DNA of 64,000 nt, taken from Aureibacter tunicatorum. Its GTDB lineage: Bacteria; Bacteroidota; Bacteroidia; Cytophagales; Cyclobacteriaceae. Both the position numbers and the translations under genes were made by a program. The notes under the pieces are model-generated. The model searched no databases. It saw only the letters and a list, made by a program, of their open reading frames with translations, and was not told the origin of the DNA. Shown piece after piece: positions 46,921 to 54,760 of this stretch. The stretch spans positions 3,658,001-3,722,000 of the forward strand of contig NZ_AP025305.1 of assembly GCF_036492635.1 (NCBI RefSeq), read 5' to 3'. Position 1 is the first letter of the stretch; each line of letters opens with the position of its first letter.

Positions 46921-47337
46921 ATGGAATCATATGAAATCTTATACCAGACTAACAAATGCGAAATAAGCTATATCAAGTCATTGAATACAATTAATATAAA
47001 ATGGATTGGCTACGCTTCTTCAGACATTCATCATGAAAACGCTATGAAAGCCATCAACTTCGTTAAAGAAAAAGGAGCTAAAACTGTCATTTCGGACAAT
47101 AGAAAAGGCAAAGTAATTTCCAAGGAAAGCCAAGAATGGGGTCATAATGTAATGGTTCCATCCCTGTTGCAAAGTAAGGTCAAACAATTACTGATTATTG
47201 AATCAGAAAATATATTCAATCAGTTTGCCATAGATCAAATGATTGAAAAAAACAAAATGAGTCATAACAGCATAAAAGTCGAAACATTTTTAGACTTGGA
47301 ATCAGCTTTTAGAAACATAAAACGGCAGATTGAGTAA
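46921..47337 (+). CDS. SpoIIAA/STAS-like small protein
   Basis: 138 residues: ISYIKSLNTINIKWIGYASSDIHHENAMKAINFVKEKG, then KTVISDNRKGKVISKESQEWGHNVMVPSLLQ and QLLIIESENIFNQFAIDQM. The alternating pattern with a D-N/T-R turn and a W after a Ser-rich stretch fits the SpoIIAA-like (STAS superfamily) proteins common in Bacteroidota. Function unknown; possibly regulatory. It lies between blocks of palindromic repeats. Confidence 0.65.
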   Translation: MESYEILYQTNKCEISYIKSLNTINIKWIGYASSDIHHENAMKAINFVKEKGAKTVISDNRKGKVISKESQEWGHNVMVPSLLQSKVKQLLIIESENIFNQFAIDQMIEKNKMSHNSIKVETFLDLESAFRNIKRQIE

Positions 47338-47383
47338 TCGCCACGCGAACATAAAACTTTCGACAGACAACAGAACACCTACC

Positions 47384-47470
47384 TAGTCCAAATCACAGAC
47401 TTGAACTAGAGGGGGGATTTTGTGTATCTGCTGGCATTAGGTACAAGTTACAAACTTGCACCAGGTGGGA
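47384..47470. repeat. Palindrome plus right half of a 202-bp-type element
   Basis: A palindrome with arms AGTCCAAATC and GACTTGAACT at 47384-47408 is followed by GATTTTGTGTATCTGCTGGC and the second palindrome (GGTACAAGTT/AACTTGCACC) at 47440-47462, then AGGTGGG. This equals the right end of the 202-bp elements. Confidence 0.8.
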
Positions 47471-47503
47471 AAATGGGGGACGAACGGATGGTAGTACAGA
47501 TTT

Positions 47504-48121
47504 TTATTTTAAAACCCTATAAGAATAATTAGTATAATCTATTAAATCTTCCAATATATCTCCTCTCTTAGATATTAAATAATTACTATTTTTATTATCG
47601 AATAAGTATCCACCAATAAATCCTTTTTGAGGAGACGCAAATAAAATTTGATCATATTCATCAGTATAATAATAATAAGACTTGATTAATCTGAATTTAT
47701 ATATTTTCTCATCTCCTCTCATATATACATTTTCCAGCTTAATCGGCAATTCAAAAATTAAATTATTAAAATTAAATTTAATACTATTAAACGCCCCAAT
47801 TGATGAATTAAAGTTAAAAAGCACCTCTTTATTTATTCCTAGTTTTTCGATATTGATTATATAACAATCTTTTTTATATTCTAATTCTCCATGACCAAAA
47901 AAAGCATATTTAATTCCCTTATTTTTTAAGATAAAATTATATTCAAATAGATAATGATCATGGTCACTATTAAATATATTAAAGAATGTTTCACTCTCTG
48001 AATAATTAATATTTTTATTATTATCACATGATGTAATTATAAATAAGCTACTAATAATGAGGCTCAGAAGTTTCCAGTGTATTCGCGATATTATTGATTC
48101 GTTCTTGTTCATTAAATTCAT
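47504..48121 (-). CDS. Lipoprotein of unknown function
   Basis: 205 residues. The N-terminus has a basic start and hydrophobic segment LLSLIISSLFIITSC, a lipobox with Cys32. The mature part is Asn/Lys/Tyr-rich (an AT-rich gene) with beta-type strands such as IKYAFFGHGELEYKKDCYIINI. No domain is recognised. The very low GC content contrasts with other genes and may indicate relaxed or foreign origin. It is flanked by palindromic repeats on both sides. Confidence 0.65.
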   Translation of the reverse strand: MNLMNKNESIISRIHWKLLSLIISSLFIITSCDNNKNINYSESETFFNIFNSDHDHYLFEYNFILKNKGIKYAFFGHGELEYKKDCYIINIEKLGINKEVLFNFNSSIGAFNSIKFNFNNLIFELPIKLENVYMRGDEKIYKFRLIKSYYYYTDEYDQILFASPQKGFIGGYLFDNKNSNYLISKRGDILEDLIDYTNYSYRVLK

Positions 48122-48198
48122 CTACTAATTGTTTTATTTGTCTAAATTGCTCAACAACAACACCTTTTTTGAATTTATTAGGATTATTCCCCCAACCT

Positions 48199-48338
48199 AG
48201 TCCAAGTTTGCAACCTGGACTCATACTATAACTTAAACTGTATCTATTCGCATTTAGTCCAAGTCACAGACTTGAACTAGAGGGGATTTTGTGTATTTGC
48301 TGACATTAGGTACAAGTTACAAACTTGCACCAGGTGGG
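48199..48338. repeat. Cluster of three palindromes
   Basis: 48199-48221 has arms AGTCCAAGTT/AACCTGGACT, 48258-48280 has AGTCCAAGTC/GACTTGAACT and 48309-48331 has GGTACAAGTT/AACTTGCACC followed by AGGTGGG. A broken copy (CACAGACTTGAACTAGA) follows. They fill the gap between two lipoprotein genes. Confidence 0.85.
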
Positions 48339-48375
48339 TCACAGACTTGAACTAGAGAGGAAGGGGGTAAAAACT

Positions 48376-48726
48376 CTATTTAATTTTTAGGTATTTTTTA
48401 TCTCTAAATATTATTTTATTTCTCATAAATTCATACGGGAATGTATCATAAGAAATATAAAAATCCATTTTCTCTTTATCATACAGATCTTTTTCAAATA
48501 TTATCAATGAATCAGATATTAATCTTCCTTTCTTATCACCTGTTAGTCCTTTATTTTTATAGTAAAAAACCGAGCTATCAAATTTAATAATAATGCTATC
48601 AGCAAAATAATCCGTCTTTTGAATATAATTACCCCTTATAACATTTTCTTTCGAACAGCCCAAAATCACAAATAATATAATAAAGCAAAAAAATAGTTTA
48701 ATTTCTGACTTTAATAAAGAGCTCAT
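48376..48726 (-). CDS. Small lipoprotein, hypothetical
   Basis: 116 residues. The signal ends in VILGC (about Cys24). The mature part, KENVIRGNYIQKTDYFADSI then KFDSSVFYYKNKGLTGDKKGR, is beta-rich, suggesting a small barrel or sandwich. No family is recognised. AT-rich, similar to the lipoprotein at 47504; it may be of the same origin. Flanked by palindromes. Confidence 0.6.
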   Translation of the reverse strand: MSSLLKSEIKLFFCFIILFVILGCSKENVIRGNYIQKTDYFADSIIIKFDSSVFYYKNKGLTGDKKGRLISDSLIIFEKDLYDKEKMDFYISYDTFPYEFMRNKIIFRDKKYLKIK

Positions 48727-48792
48727 AATTTTTTATACTAATTTAATTATCTTGACTTTTCAAATTACTACTTCTTTCATGATATCCTACTC

Positions 48793-48909
48793 AGTCCAAG
48801 TTTACAACTTGAACTACGCTTCAAAACCTCTATTCGTATTTAGTCCAAGTCACAGACTTGAACTAGAGAGGGGAGGTCTCCTACCTAGTTCAAGTTTGAA
48901 ACTTGGACT
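48793..48909. repeat. Cluster of three palindromes
   Basis: 48793-48815 (AGTCCAAGTT/AACTTGAACT), 48842-48864 (AGTCCAAGTC/GACTTGAACT) and 48887-48909 (AGTTCAAGTT/AACTTGGACT), upstream of the plus-strand lipoprotein gene. The following 48910-49134 is AT-rich and without further features. Confidence 0.85.
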
Positions 48910-49134
48910 AAACTTCAACATGGACTCATACGAAATAAGCCACATACTTTATCTACGTTGAATTCATTCTAACACTCCAAAATAATTCTTAACAGGACAC
49001 CAAACGCAACTACATAATTAATCAACAACAAAAATACACTTTTACAATAACCTAAAAATAAAAACATATTTAAATTTATTTTTTAAAATAAATAATATAA
49101 TTAATTTCACAAAAACTAAACGCAAAAGCATATC

Positions 49135-49920
49135 ATGTTAAGAAAGTCAATACTTTTACTCGCTATATCAGCAGGGCTTAGCTCATGCGCATTCCACATG
49201 GGAGGTCTTACAGGAAACGCCTCTTTAGGCAATAATAATTTTCAAGTCGTTGACTTTGCTATCGGAACGGCCAATACCACGCAAGTATTAGGGATTGGAG
49301 GTTTGAAAAAAGACGGATTGGTCTTGGAAGCGAAACGCAACCTGTATGCAAACCGACCGCTAAAAAAAGGACAAGCTTTGGCCAATGTCACTGTTGACTT
49401 CAAAAGATCTTATTACTTTCTTGTTTCAACTACAGAAGTGACCGTCACAGCCGAAGTAGTGGACTTCAATGATGTCAAGGATACTATGAACAAAGAAAAT
49501 ATTGACATGATGATGAATGGAGAAAACCACTCTGATCAATCCTTCAATATGAACGAGCAAATTTATGTATCCGCTTCCATAAAAGACAGCGACATCAGCG
49601 ACTTGATCATAGCAAGAGTTATTGACTTCAAAGGGACTAATAGGCTTCAGGTGCAATTCGAAAGCAATGAAGGAGAGCTAGTAACAAGAAAGGTCAGCAA
49701 GAATTTCATCTTTAAAATTGAAGAAAACGATGCCAATAAAGAATCCTTTGGCTTTAATATCGGCGATCGTGTAAAATATTTTTCAAACAGCTATGCCGAG
49801 CCCGTAATAGGAAAAGTGATTGGCTTAAACTCCGAAAGGTTATTGATTCATTATTATGATGATGAGAATAAAAAGGAACGCAAGAAAATCGTTCAGAAGA
49901 AGAGAACAAAATTATTTTAA
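49135..49920 (+). CDS. Lipoprotein, DUF6567-like N-terminus with C-terminal extension
   Basis: 261 residues. A lipoprotein signal (MLRKSILLLAISAGLSSC, Cys18) is followed by AFHMGGLTGNASLGNNNFQVVDFAIGTA and VLGIGGLKKDGLVLEAKRNLYANRPLKKGQALANVTVDFK, the pattern I associate with DUF6567. A second part contains SH3-like repeats (SDLIIARVIDFKGTNRLQVQFES; IGDRVKYFSNSYAEPVIGKVIGL), perhaps binding a polymer. Envelope protein of unknown role. The 57-bp repeat array begins 17 bases after its stop. Confidence 0.7.
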   Translation: MLRKSILLLAISAGLSSCAFHMGGLTGNASLGNNNFQVVDFAIGTANTTQVLGIGGLKKDGLVLEAKRNLYANRPLKKGQALANVTVDFKRSYYFLVSTTEVTVTAEVVDFNDVKDTMNKENIDMMMNGENHSDQSFNMNEQIYVSASIKDSDISDLIIARVIDFKGTNRLQVQFESNEGELVTRKVSKNFIFKIEENDANKESFGFNIGDRVKYFSNSYAEPVIGKVIGLNSERLLIHYYDDENKKERKKIVQKKRTKLF

Positions 49921-49936
49921 TTTCCAGATTCACCCT

Positions 49937-50588
49937 TAGTCCAAGTTTAAAACTTGGGCTTCACCTCAACATCATAAAACTAACACGCTTACCCTAGTTC
50001 AAGTTTGAAACTTGGACTTCGCTTCAACATCATAAAACTAACACGCTTGCCTAGTTCAAGTTTACAACTTGGACTTCGCTTCAACATCATAAAACTAACA
50101 CGCTTGCCTAGTTCAAGTTTGAAACTTGGACTACGCCTTAACTTCAAAAAGCTAACACGCTTGCCTGGTTCAAGTTTACAACTTGGACTACGCCTTAACT
50201 TCAAAAAGCTAACACGCTTGCCTGGTTCAAGTTTAAAACTTGGACTACGCCTTAACATCAAAAAGCTAACACGCTTGACTAGTTCAAGTTTAAAACTTGG
50301 ACTACGCCTTAACATCAAAAAGCTAACACGCTTGACTAGTTCAAGTTTACAACTTGGACTACGCCTTAACATCAAAAAGCTAACACGATTGACTAGTTCA
50401 AGTTTAAAACTTGGACTACGCCTTAACTTCAAAAAGCTAACACGCTTGCCTGGTTCAAGTTTACAACTTGGACTACGCCTTAACATCAAAAAACTAACAC
50501 GCTTGCCTAGTTCAACTTTGCAACTTGGACTACGCCTTAACATCAAAAAGCTAACACGCTTGCCTAGTTCAAGTTTACAACTTGGACT
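49937..50588. repeat. 57-bp tandem repeat array, about 12 units
   Basis: Units start with TAGTTCAAG or TGGTTCAAG at 49995, 50052, 50109, 50166, 50223, 50280, 50337, 50394, 50451, 50508 and 50565, exactly 57 bases apart, preceded by a diverged unit at 49937. Each holds the palindrome (AGTTCAAGTT/AACTTGGACT with a variable loop) and a constant spacer including CATCAAAAAGCTAACACGCT. As 57 is a multiple of three, both strands stay open for about 200 codons; this is not evidence of coding. The array lies between the lipoprotein gene and the convergent RAYT gene. Confidence 0.95.
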
Positions 50589-50607
50589 TAACAACAATTA
50601 AATTACC

Positions 50608-51159
50608 CTACTCTATAAATTTAATTTCCAACAAGCCATTCAATCCATAATAATTGCTGGCACTACTATATAAATAACACTCAGCAGTCGTAACCAAGCC
50701 CGCTTTAACAGGATTTTCATGTATATACTCAAGTTTTTGATCCATGATCTTGTTGTTCGAAACTTCAATTGGATGATAATCCTGCTTCCAAAATTGAAAG
50801 TTCTTGTTATTGCAATTATTCTTTCCTGCCTTTTCAAATATAGAAAGCATCCATTCCTTTCTACTCTCCTTCAAATTTGCCTCTATCGCTTTAATTATCC
50901 GTTTGGACGTATACTTTTTAAGATCCCTAATTATTTCTTCCAGTTTATTCAAGCCACTTGCACCTACTATTAAGTGAACATGATTGCTCATGATTACATA
51001 AGCATACACTTCCAACCCTTTGTTAACTTGACAATATTGTAAACTGCTGATAAATATATCCTTGTATTCCGCTCTTGTAAACACATCAACCCAATGCACT
51101 ACGGTAAAAGTAATAAAGTATAATTTTGATTGATCTCTAACTTTATATTTTCGGCTCAT
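50608..51159 (-). CDS. REP-associated tyrosine transposase (RAYT, Y1/HUH family)
   Basis: The start at 51159 (MSRKYKVRDQSKLYFITFTVV) fits the family; the frame opens 17 codons earlier. 183 residues. The HUH metal motif is SNHVHLIV (His60, His62), the likely catalytic Tyr is Tyr83 in RDLKKYTSKRI, and the closing block LEYIHENPVKAGLV (about 144-157) is typical of RAYTs. RAYTs cut and join single-stranded DNA at REP palindromes and are thought to spread them. Fittingly, the gene is surrounded by dozens of palindromes with a shared core on both sides. It has no flanking inverted repeats of an ordinary IS. All key residues look intact. Confidence 0.92.
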   Translation of the reverse strand: MSRKYKVRDQSKLYFITFTVVHWVDVFTRAEYKDIFISSLQYCQVNKGLEVYAYVIMSNHVHLIVGASGLNKLEEIIRDLKKYTSKRIIKAIEANLKESRKEWMLSIFEKAGKNNCNNKNFQFWKQDYHPIEVSNNKIMDQKLEYIHENPVKAGLVTTAECYLYSSASNYYGLNGLLEIKFIE

Positions 51160-51268
51160 ATGATAGATGTAGAATTGAATCTTCAAGCTTTTGTTAGGCA
51201 TATACACCAATAATCTCGCCTATACATAAAATATAGCTCTCACTAGTTTAAGTGTGGAACTTGCCTAA

Positions 51269-51470
51269 CCTGCCTAGTTCAAGTTTGTAACTTGGACTAC
51301 GCTTCAAAACCGCAAACCTAAACATGGATGCATGATTAACTAAATCCAATATGTGAAACAAATTGAAAACTTACGACAGAAAACATATAAAAAATCCATC
51401 CTGATTGCTCAAGATGGATTTTGTGTATCTGCTGACATTAGGTACAAGTTACAAACTTGCACCAGGTGGG
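51269..51470. repeat. 202-bp composite palindromic element, copy 1
   Basis: Left palindrome at 51276 (AGTTCAAGTT/AACTTGGACT), a linker with CGCAAACCTAAACATGGATG, an internal hairpin AAAATCCATC/GATGGATTTT at about 51390-51422, and a right palindrome GGTACAAGTT/AACTTGCACC ending in AGGTGGG. The two ends are inverted versions of each other around the core CAAGTTTG..AACTTG. It lies just upstream of the RAYT gene. Confidence 0.9.
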
Positions 51471-51472
51471 TA

Positions 51473-51604
51473 GCTAAATCCAACATGTGAAACAAGTTGA
51501 AAACTTACGACAGAAAACATATAAAAAATCCATCCCGATCGCTCAAGATGGATTTTGTGTATCTGCCAGCATTAGGCACAAGTTACAAACTTGCGCCAGG
51601 CGGG
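51473..51604. repeat. 202-bp element, 5'-truncated copy
   Basis: Begins inside the linker (GCTAAATCCAACATGTGAAA), retains the internal hairpin and the right palindrome (GGCACAAGTT/AACTTGCGCC). Confidence 0.85.
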
Positions 51605-51609
51605 GCTAA

Positions 51610-51811
51610 CCTGCCTAGTTCAAGTTTGCAACTTGGACTACGCTTCAAAACCGCAAACCTAAACATGGATGCTTGATTAACTAAATCCAATATGTGAAAC
51701 AAATTGAAAACTTACGACAGAAAACATATAAAAAAATCCATCCTGATTGCTCAAGATGGATTTTGTGTATCTGCCAGCATTAGGCACAAGTTACAAACTT
51801 GCGCCAGATGG
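51610..51811. repeat. 202-bp composite palindromic element, copy 2
   Basis: Full-length copy: CCTGCCTAG left end, both palindromes and the internal hairpin, right end GCGCCAGATGG. Confidence 0.9.
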
Positions 51812-51814
51812 AAA

Positions 51815-51983
51815 CCTGCCTAGTTCAATTTTGCAACTTGGACTACGCTTCAAAATCGCAAACCTAAACATGGATGCATAATGAGCTAAATCCAACATGT
51901 GAAACAAGTTGAAAACTTACAACAGAAATGGATTTTGTGTATCTGCTGGCATTAGGCACAAGTTACAAACTTGCGCTAGGTGG
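51815..51983. repeat. 202-bp element with internal deletion
   Basis: Both terminal palindromes are present but about 33 bases are missing in the middle, removing the left arm of the internal hairpin. The next 80 bases to 52067 are AT-rich unrelated sequence. Confidence 0.85.
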
Positions 51984-52067
51984 AGCCCTCTTTTCCGTTT
52001 TATAAAGCTATATAAAATTATATTATTATGCTTGCTTTTTAAGACAGTACCTTGCGCTAGGTGGAAA

Positions 52068-52269
52068 CCTGCCTAGTTCAAGTTTGCAACTTGGACTACG
52101 CTTCAAAACCGCAAACCTAAACATGGATGCTTGATTAGCTAAATCCAACATTTGAAACAAGTTGAAAACTTACGATAGAAAACATATAAAAAAATCCATC
52201 CCGATTGCTCAAGATGGATTTTGTGTATCTGCCAGCATTAGGCACAAGTTGCAAACTTGCGCCAGGTGG
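52068..52269. repeat. 202-bp composite palindromic element, copy 3
   Basis: Full-length copy preceded by the tail of another (GCGCTAGGTGGAAA). Immediately followed by a right-end fragment at 52270-52331. Confidence 0.9.
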
Positions 52270-52331
52270 TCAAGATGGATTTTGTGTATCTGCTGACATT
52301 AGGCACAAGTTATAAACTTGCGCCAGGCGGG
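52270..52331. repeat. 202-bp element, right-end fragment
   Basis: TCAAGATGGATTTTGTGTAT followed by the right palindrome (GGCACAAGTT/AACTTGCGCC) and AGGCGGGG. Confidence 0.85.
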
Positions 52332-52412
52332 GTATTTGCTCCAAGCTGCAATCTTGAACTAGTAATATTTTTTAATCTAAACTTAGACAATATTTGGGGC
52401 TAGCAGAAAGGA

Positions 52413-52784
52413 TTAAAATAAAAAATATATATTTTTATTTTCTTTAATCGCTATACTAAACAAATCAATTATTGGATTCAAATAAGTCTTTAATTTTTGA
52501 CTTGAATCCTGTATATATGTCATAAATCTTTCATATATCCTTTTTTTTATTTCATTTGAAATTATCCAATCATCTTCCCCCACTTGAAGCATACAATCAC
52601 CTTCTTCATTAATTATATCTAATATGCAAGTTTTTTGTTGAATAAAATATATATCTTCCTCTTGTAAAACAAAAACCCTTGGATTGTTTAAATTGTCGTA
52701 ACACCAACTTATAGCTTCTGAATAATTCATTTGACTTTCATTTATTTCTTCAGCTAAAACAAAAATGGGGTATATTCTTACCAT
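52413..52784 (-). CDS. Putative immunity protein for the upstream RHS tip
   Basis: 123 residues, starting MVRIYPIFVLAEEINESQMNY, acidic and soluble (SWCYDNLNNPRVFVLQEEDIYF). No family is recognised. It overlaps the end of the RHS-tip gene by seven bases, the normal layout of a toxin followed by its immunity gene in polymorphic toxin systems. The assignment rests on position, size and acidity alone. AT-rich, like the tip. Confidence 0.6.
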   Translation of the reverse strand: MVRIYPIFVLAEEINESQMNYSEAISWCYDNLNNPRVFVLQEEDIYFIQQKTCILDIINEEGDCMLQVGEDDWIISNEIKKRIYERFMTYIQDSSQKLKTYLNPIIDLFSIAIKENKNIYFLF

Positions 52785-53674
52785 AAATTTTCTATTAAAA
52801 AAGAATCCGTATTTTTTAGATGAGTCTGAGCTTTAACATAATTTCTAGCTTCTTTGTATTCTAACTTTCCAGTACTTGGTGTTTTCCCAGTCATATCAAC
52901 ATATTGATTTTTATTATGATCATATATACGAAAATAGTTGTTTTCTAAATCTAATTTAATTTCAATATTCGTCTCTGTATTCAAATAATTTCTTTTTACT
53001 CCATCTTTAGATGTAGTACCTTTTACACCTGGAGCAAATTTATTTAAAGCTTCACTAAAACTAGCTTTAGCCCAGTCCTTACTAAATTTATTATACGCTG
53101 CAAGCCTTTTTTCCCAACCAAAAGCTCTAACCTTGCCTATTTTTCGAACAATCAAAAAAATTGATGCTTGTTCAACATGTTGTTGATCTAGATTTCCTTC
53201 TACAACATCATTTAAAAGCATTTCAATGCCATCAGCTGACTCAAATGCCATATCTGATGATGTACGTCCTTCCATCCCTTCATTCCATGTAGTAGCAAAA
53301 CCATGATAATAAGAAACGATTACATTAGGAATAAAATGTTTAAGTCCGTCTTTTCTTTGATATGGTACATATGGTAATTTAATATTATGTAGCCCTAATG
53401 TAAGTAATGGAGTAGGTCTATATTTATTTGGTCCCAAATACCAAGGTAATTCATCATCTTCACCACCTAATCCCATCCAATCAATTTGCCAGATTGGGGT
53501 ATTGTTATGATACGCATAAGGTGTCTGCCAAGGATACTTTTTTGTCCAAGGATCTACACTGAACATTTTGCCTATACGGGCATCATACATTCTTGCCCCA
53601 AGGTTGTAGACGCTAGCTTCCCCATTTATTTCATCATCTTTCTCCTTGCCGTTAAATCCATACCCATAATTCTC
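52778..53674 (-). CDS. RHS C-terminal tip, 5'-truncated (core end plus toxin-like domain)
   Basis: The RHS core is recognisable from about 53674 (ENYGYGFNGKEKDDEING, then MYDARIGKMFSVDPWTKKYP and TPYAYHNNTPIWQIDWMGLG), but the several hundred YD-repeat residues expected before it are absent. The frame continues to a stop near 53765, without ATG before 53590. About 230 residues of unassigned tip follow, ending KNQYVDMTGKTPSTGKLEY and FLIENLW. The tip is probably a toxin, perhaps a small nuclease by its size and beta-rich end, but this is unproven. A start at 53590 could still give a 270-residue protein. It overlaps the putative immunity gene. The GC-rich mobile element begins just upstream, so the rest of the gene was probably lost to rearrangement. 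Confidence 0.7.
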   Translation of the reverse strand, partial: ENYGYGFNGKEKDDEINGEASVYNLGARMYDARIGKMFSVDPWTKKYPWQTPYAYHNNTPIWQIDWMGLGGEDDELPWYLGPNKYRPTPLLTLGLHNIKLPYVPYQRKDGLKHFIPNVIVSYYHGFATTWNEGMEGRTSSDMAFESADGIEMLLNDVVEGNLDQQHVEQASIFLIVRKIGKVRAFGWEKRLAAYNKFSKDWAKASFSEALNKFAPGVKGTTSKDGVKRNYLNTETNIEIKLDLENNYFRIYDHNKNQYVDMTGKTPSTGKLEYKEARNYVKAQTHLKNTDSFLIENLW

Positions 53675-54760
53675 CTCAAAGGTCGGAGAGCCTCCTTGTG
53701 AGGGTCTCTTCAGGAAGCCCTTTTGGCGTTCCCTTGCTTCTAATTTAGGGGATTTTGGGATTTATTTGTGCATTTTACTGTCTGTTTTTCTTTTATTCAC
53801 TGTATTGTTGATTTTCAATGGTGTTCATGAGCTGACAAAGTCAGGTTCAATTGAAAGAAAAAAGAGGGCTTATCCATGGACTACCTATGGAGTATCTACG
53901 GAGTACTGCCGTCTGGTCGCCCTCACTCCAGGGCGAAGGAACATCGTTCAGGGCTGGGCTGGCAAAGGGCTGTGAAGTATCGTGAACGGAAGGGCCTGTA
54001 AGGAGCAGGAAGGCGTATAAAAAAAGCATGACCGAAGAGGAAAAGAGTAAAAGGAGAAGTATTTTAATATTCGAGGGGTAAAAATGAAAGGTTCGGAGCG
54101 AAGTATGAACGTAGATACCTTTCACTTTTTATGCCTCGTCCCCTCCTACTTCTCCTTTTTTCTTTCCTCGGTGTTGCTTGGCAGTTGGTTGGCTAGAGCT
54201 GTGTTTCAGGGAGCTAAGTTTTAATATAAGACGAGGGTCTTATATGGGTACTTTTATTTTGAAGCTGTTAAGTTCTGTACGTTATGTTTTTCATTTCCGC
54301 TGGATTAAAGTCTTGTTGTTGAAGCGGCTACGAGTTGTGGCGAAGCTACCTGCGCGCCCCAGCGGCAGTCATGGACAGGGAATGTGAAGGATGAGCATGG
54401 TGGACATGATACTGACGCTGGGCAAAGGGCGCGCCCAAACTATCGAAGGCGATGGACTGCTGGTGACTGCCAGAAGTGAAGGGAGGGACGACCAAAACGG
54501 AAGGTAGTGGCCAAGCAGGACAAAGTAGCCTGAGGTGAGGATGAGGAAGGAGTGCAAGCTTCGTGACAGACTGCGAAGCACCGACGAAGGAGGCGAACAG
54601 TTGTTTTTTTCTTCAATTGAAAAAATAAATAATAGGAAAAAAGGGCTGTGAGGTCTGGCGGGAAGCTTTGCCGACTGATGAAGACGAACGCCTTATAACC
54701 CTGTTTCAAGTGAGCAGTGAGGATTCTACGAGGCAGTGCCGTTTCCTTGTTGGCTAATTG
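53675..54760. other. GC-rich, apparently non-coding end of a mobile element
   Basis: About 1.1 kb between the rhs tip and the recombinase genes, clearly richer in G and C than the flanks. Small ORFs occur on both strands but have no start signals, family pattern or codon consistency. An imperfect long inverted repeat lies at 54049-54160. As it is 3' of both recombinase genes it may be the element terminus or a structured RNA. I cannot assign it. Confidence 0.5.
54049..54160. repeat. Imperfect long inverted repeat
   Basis: The left arm (54049-54092) begins AAAAGGAGAAGTA and ends TAAAAATGAAAGGT. The right arm (54117-54160) begins ACCTTTCACTTTTTATGCCT and ends TACTTCTCCTTTTT. About 30 of 44 positions pair, with an internal bulge, and the loop is 24 bases. 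It resembles a folded recombination site or RNA hairpin more than a plain terminator. Confidence 0.6.

Noticed and set aside
49937-50588. CRISPR array
   Set aside because: Both parts of each unit are repeated; there are no unique spacers and no cas genes nearby. The period of 57 with an internal palindrome is a tandem repeat.
49989-50601. Two overlapping 200-codon ORFs on opposite strands with 19-residue repeats
   Set aside because: Both arise because the tandem repeat period is 57, a multiple of three. They begin with TTG-type starts, lack ribosome binding sites, and loop changes alter residues freely.
53926-54700. Group II intron or other ribozyme
   Set aside because: I looked for a domain V-like hairpin and a reverse transcriptase ORF and saw neither. 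Only the long hairpin at 54049-54160 stands out.
54178-54709. Short ORFs in the GC-rich tract
   Set aside because: Several 70-90 codon frames on both strands, but none has recognisable motifs or a convincing start. They could equally be chance frames in GC-rich DNA.
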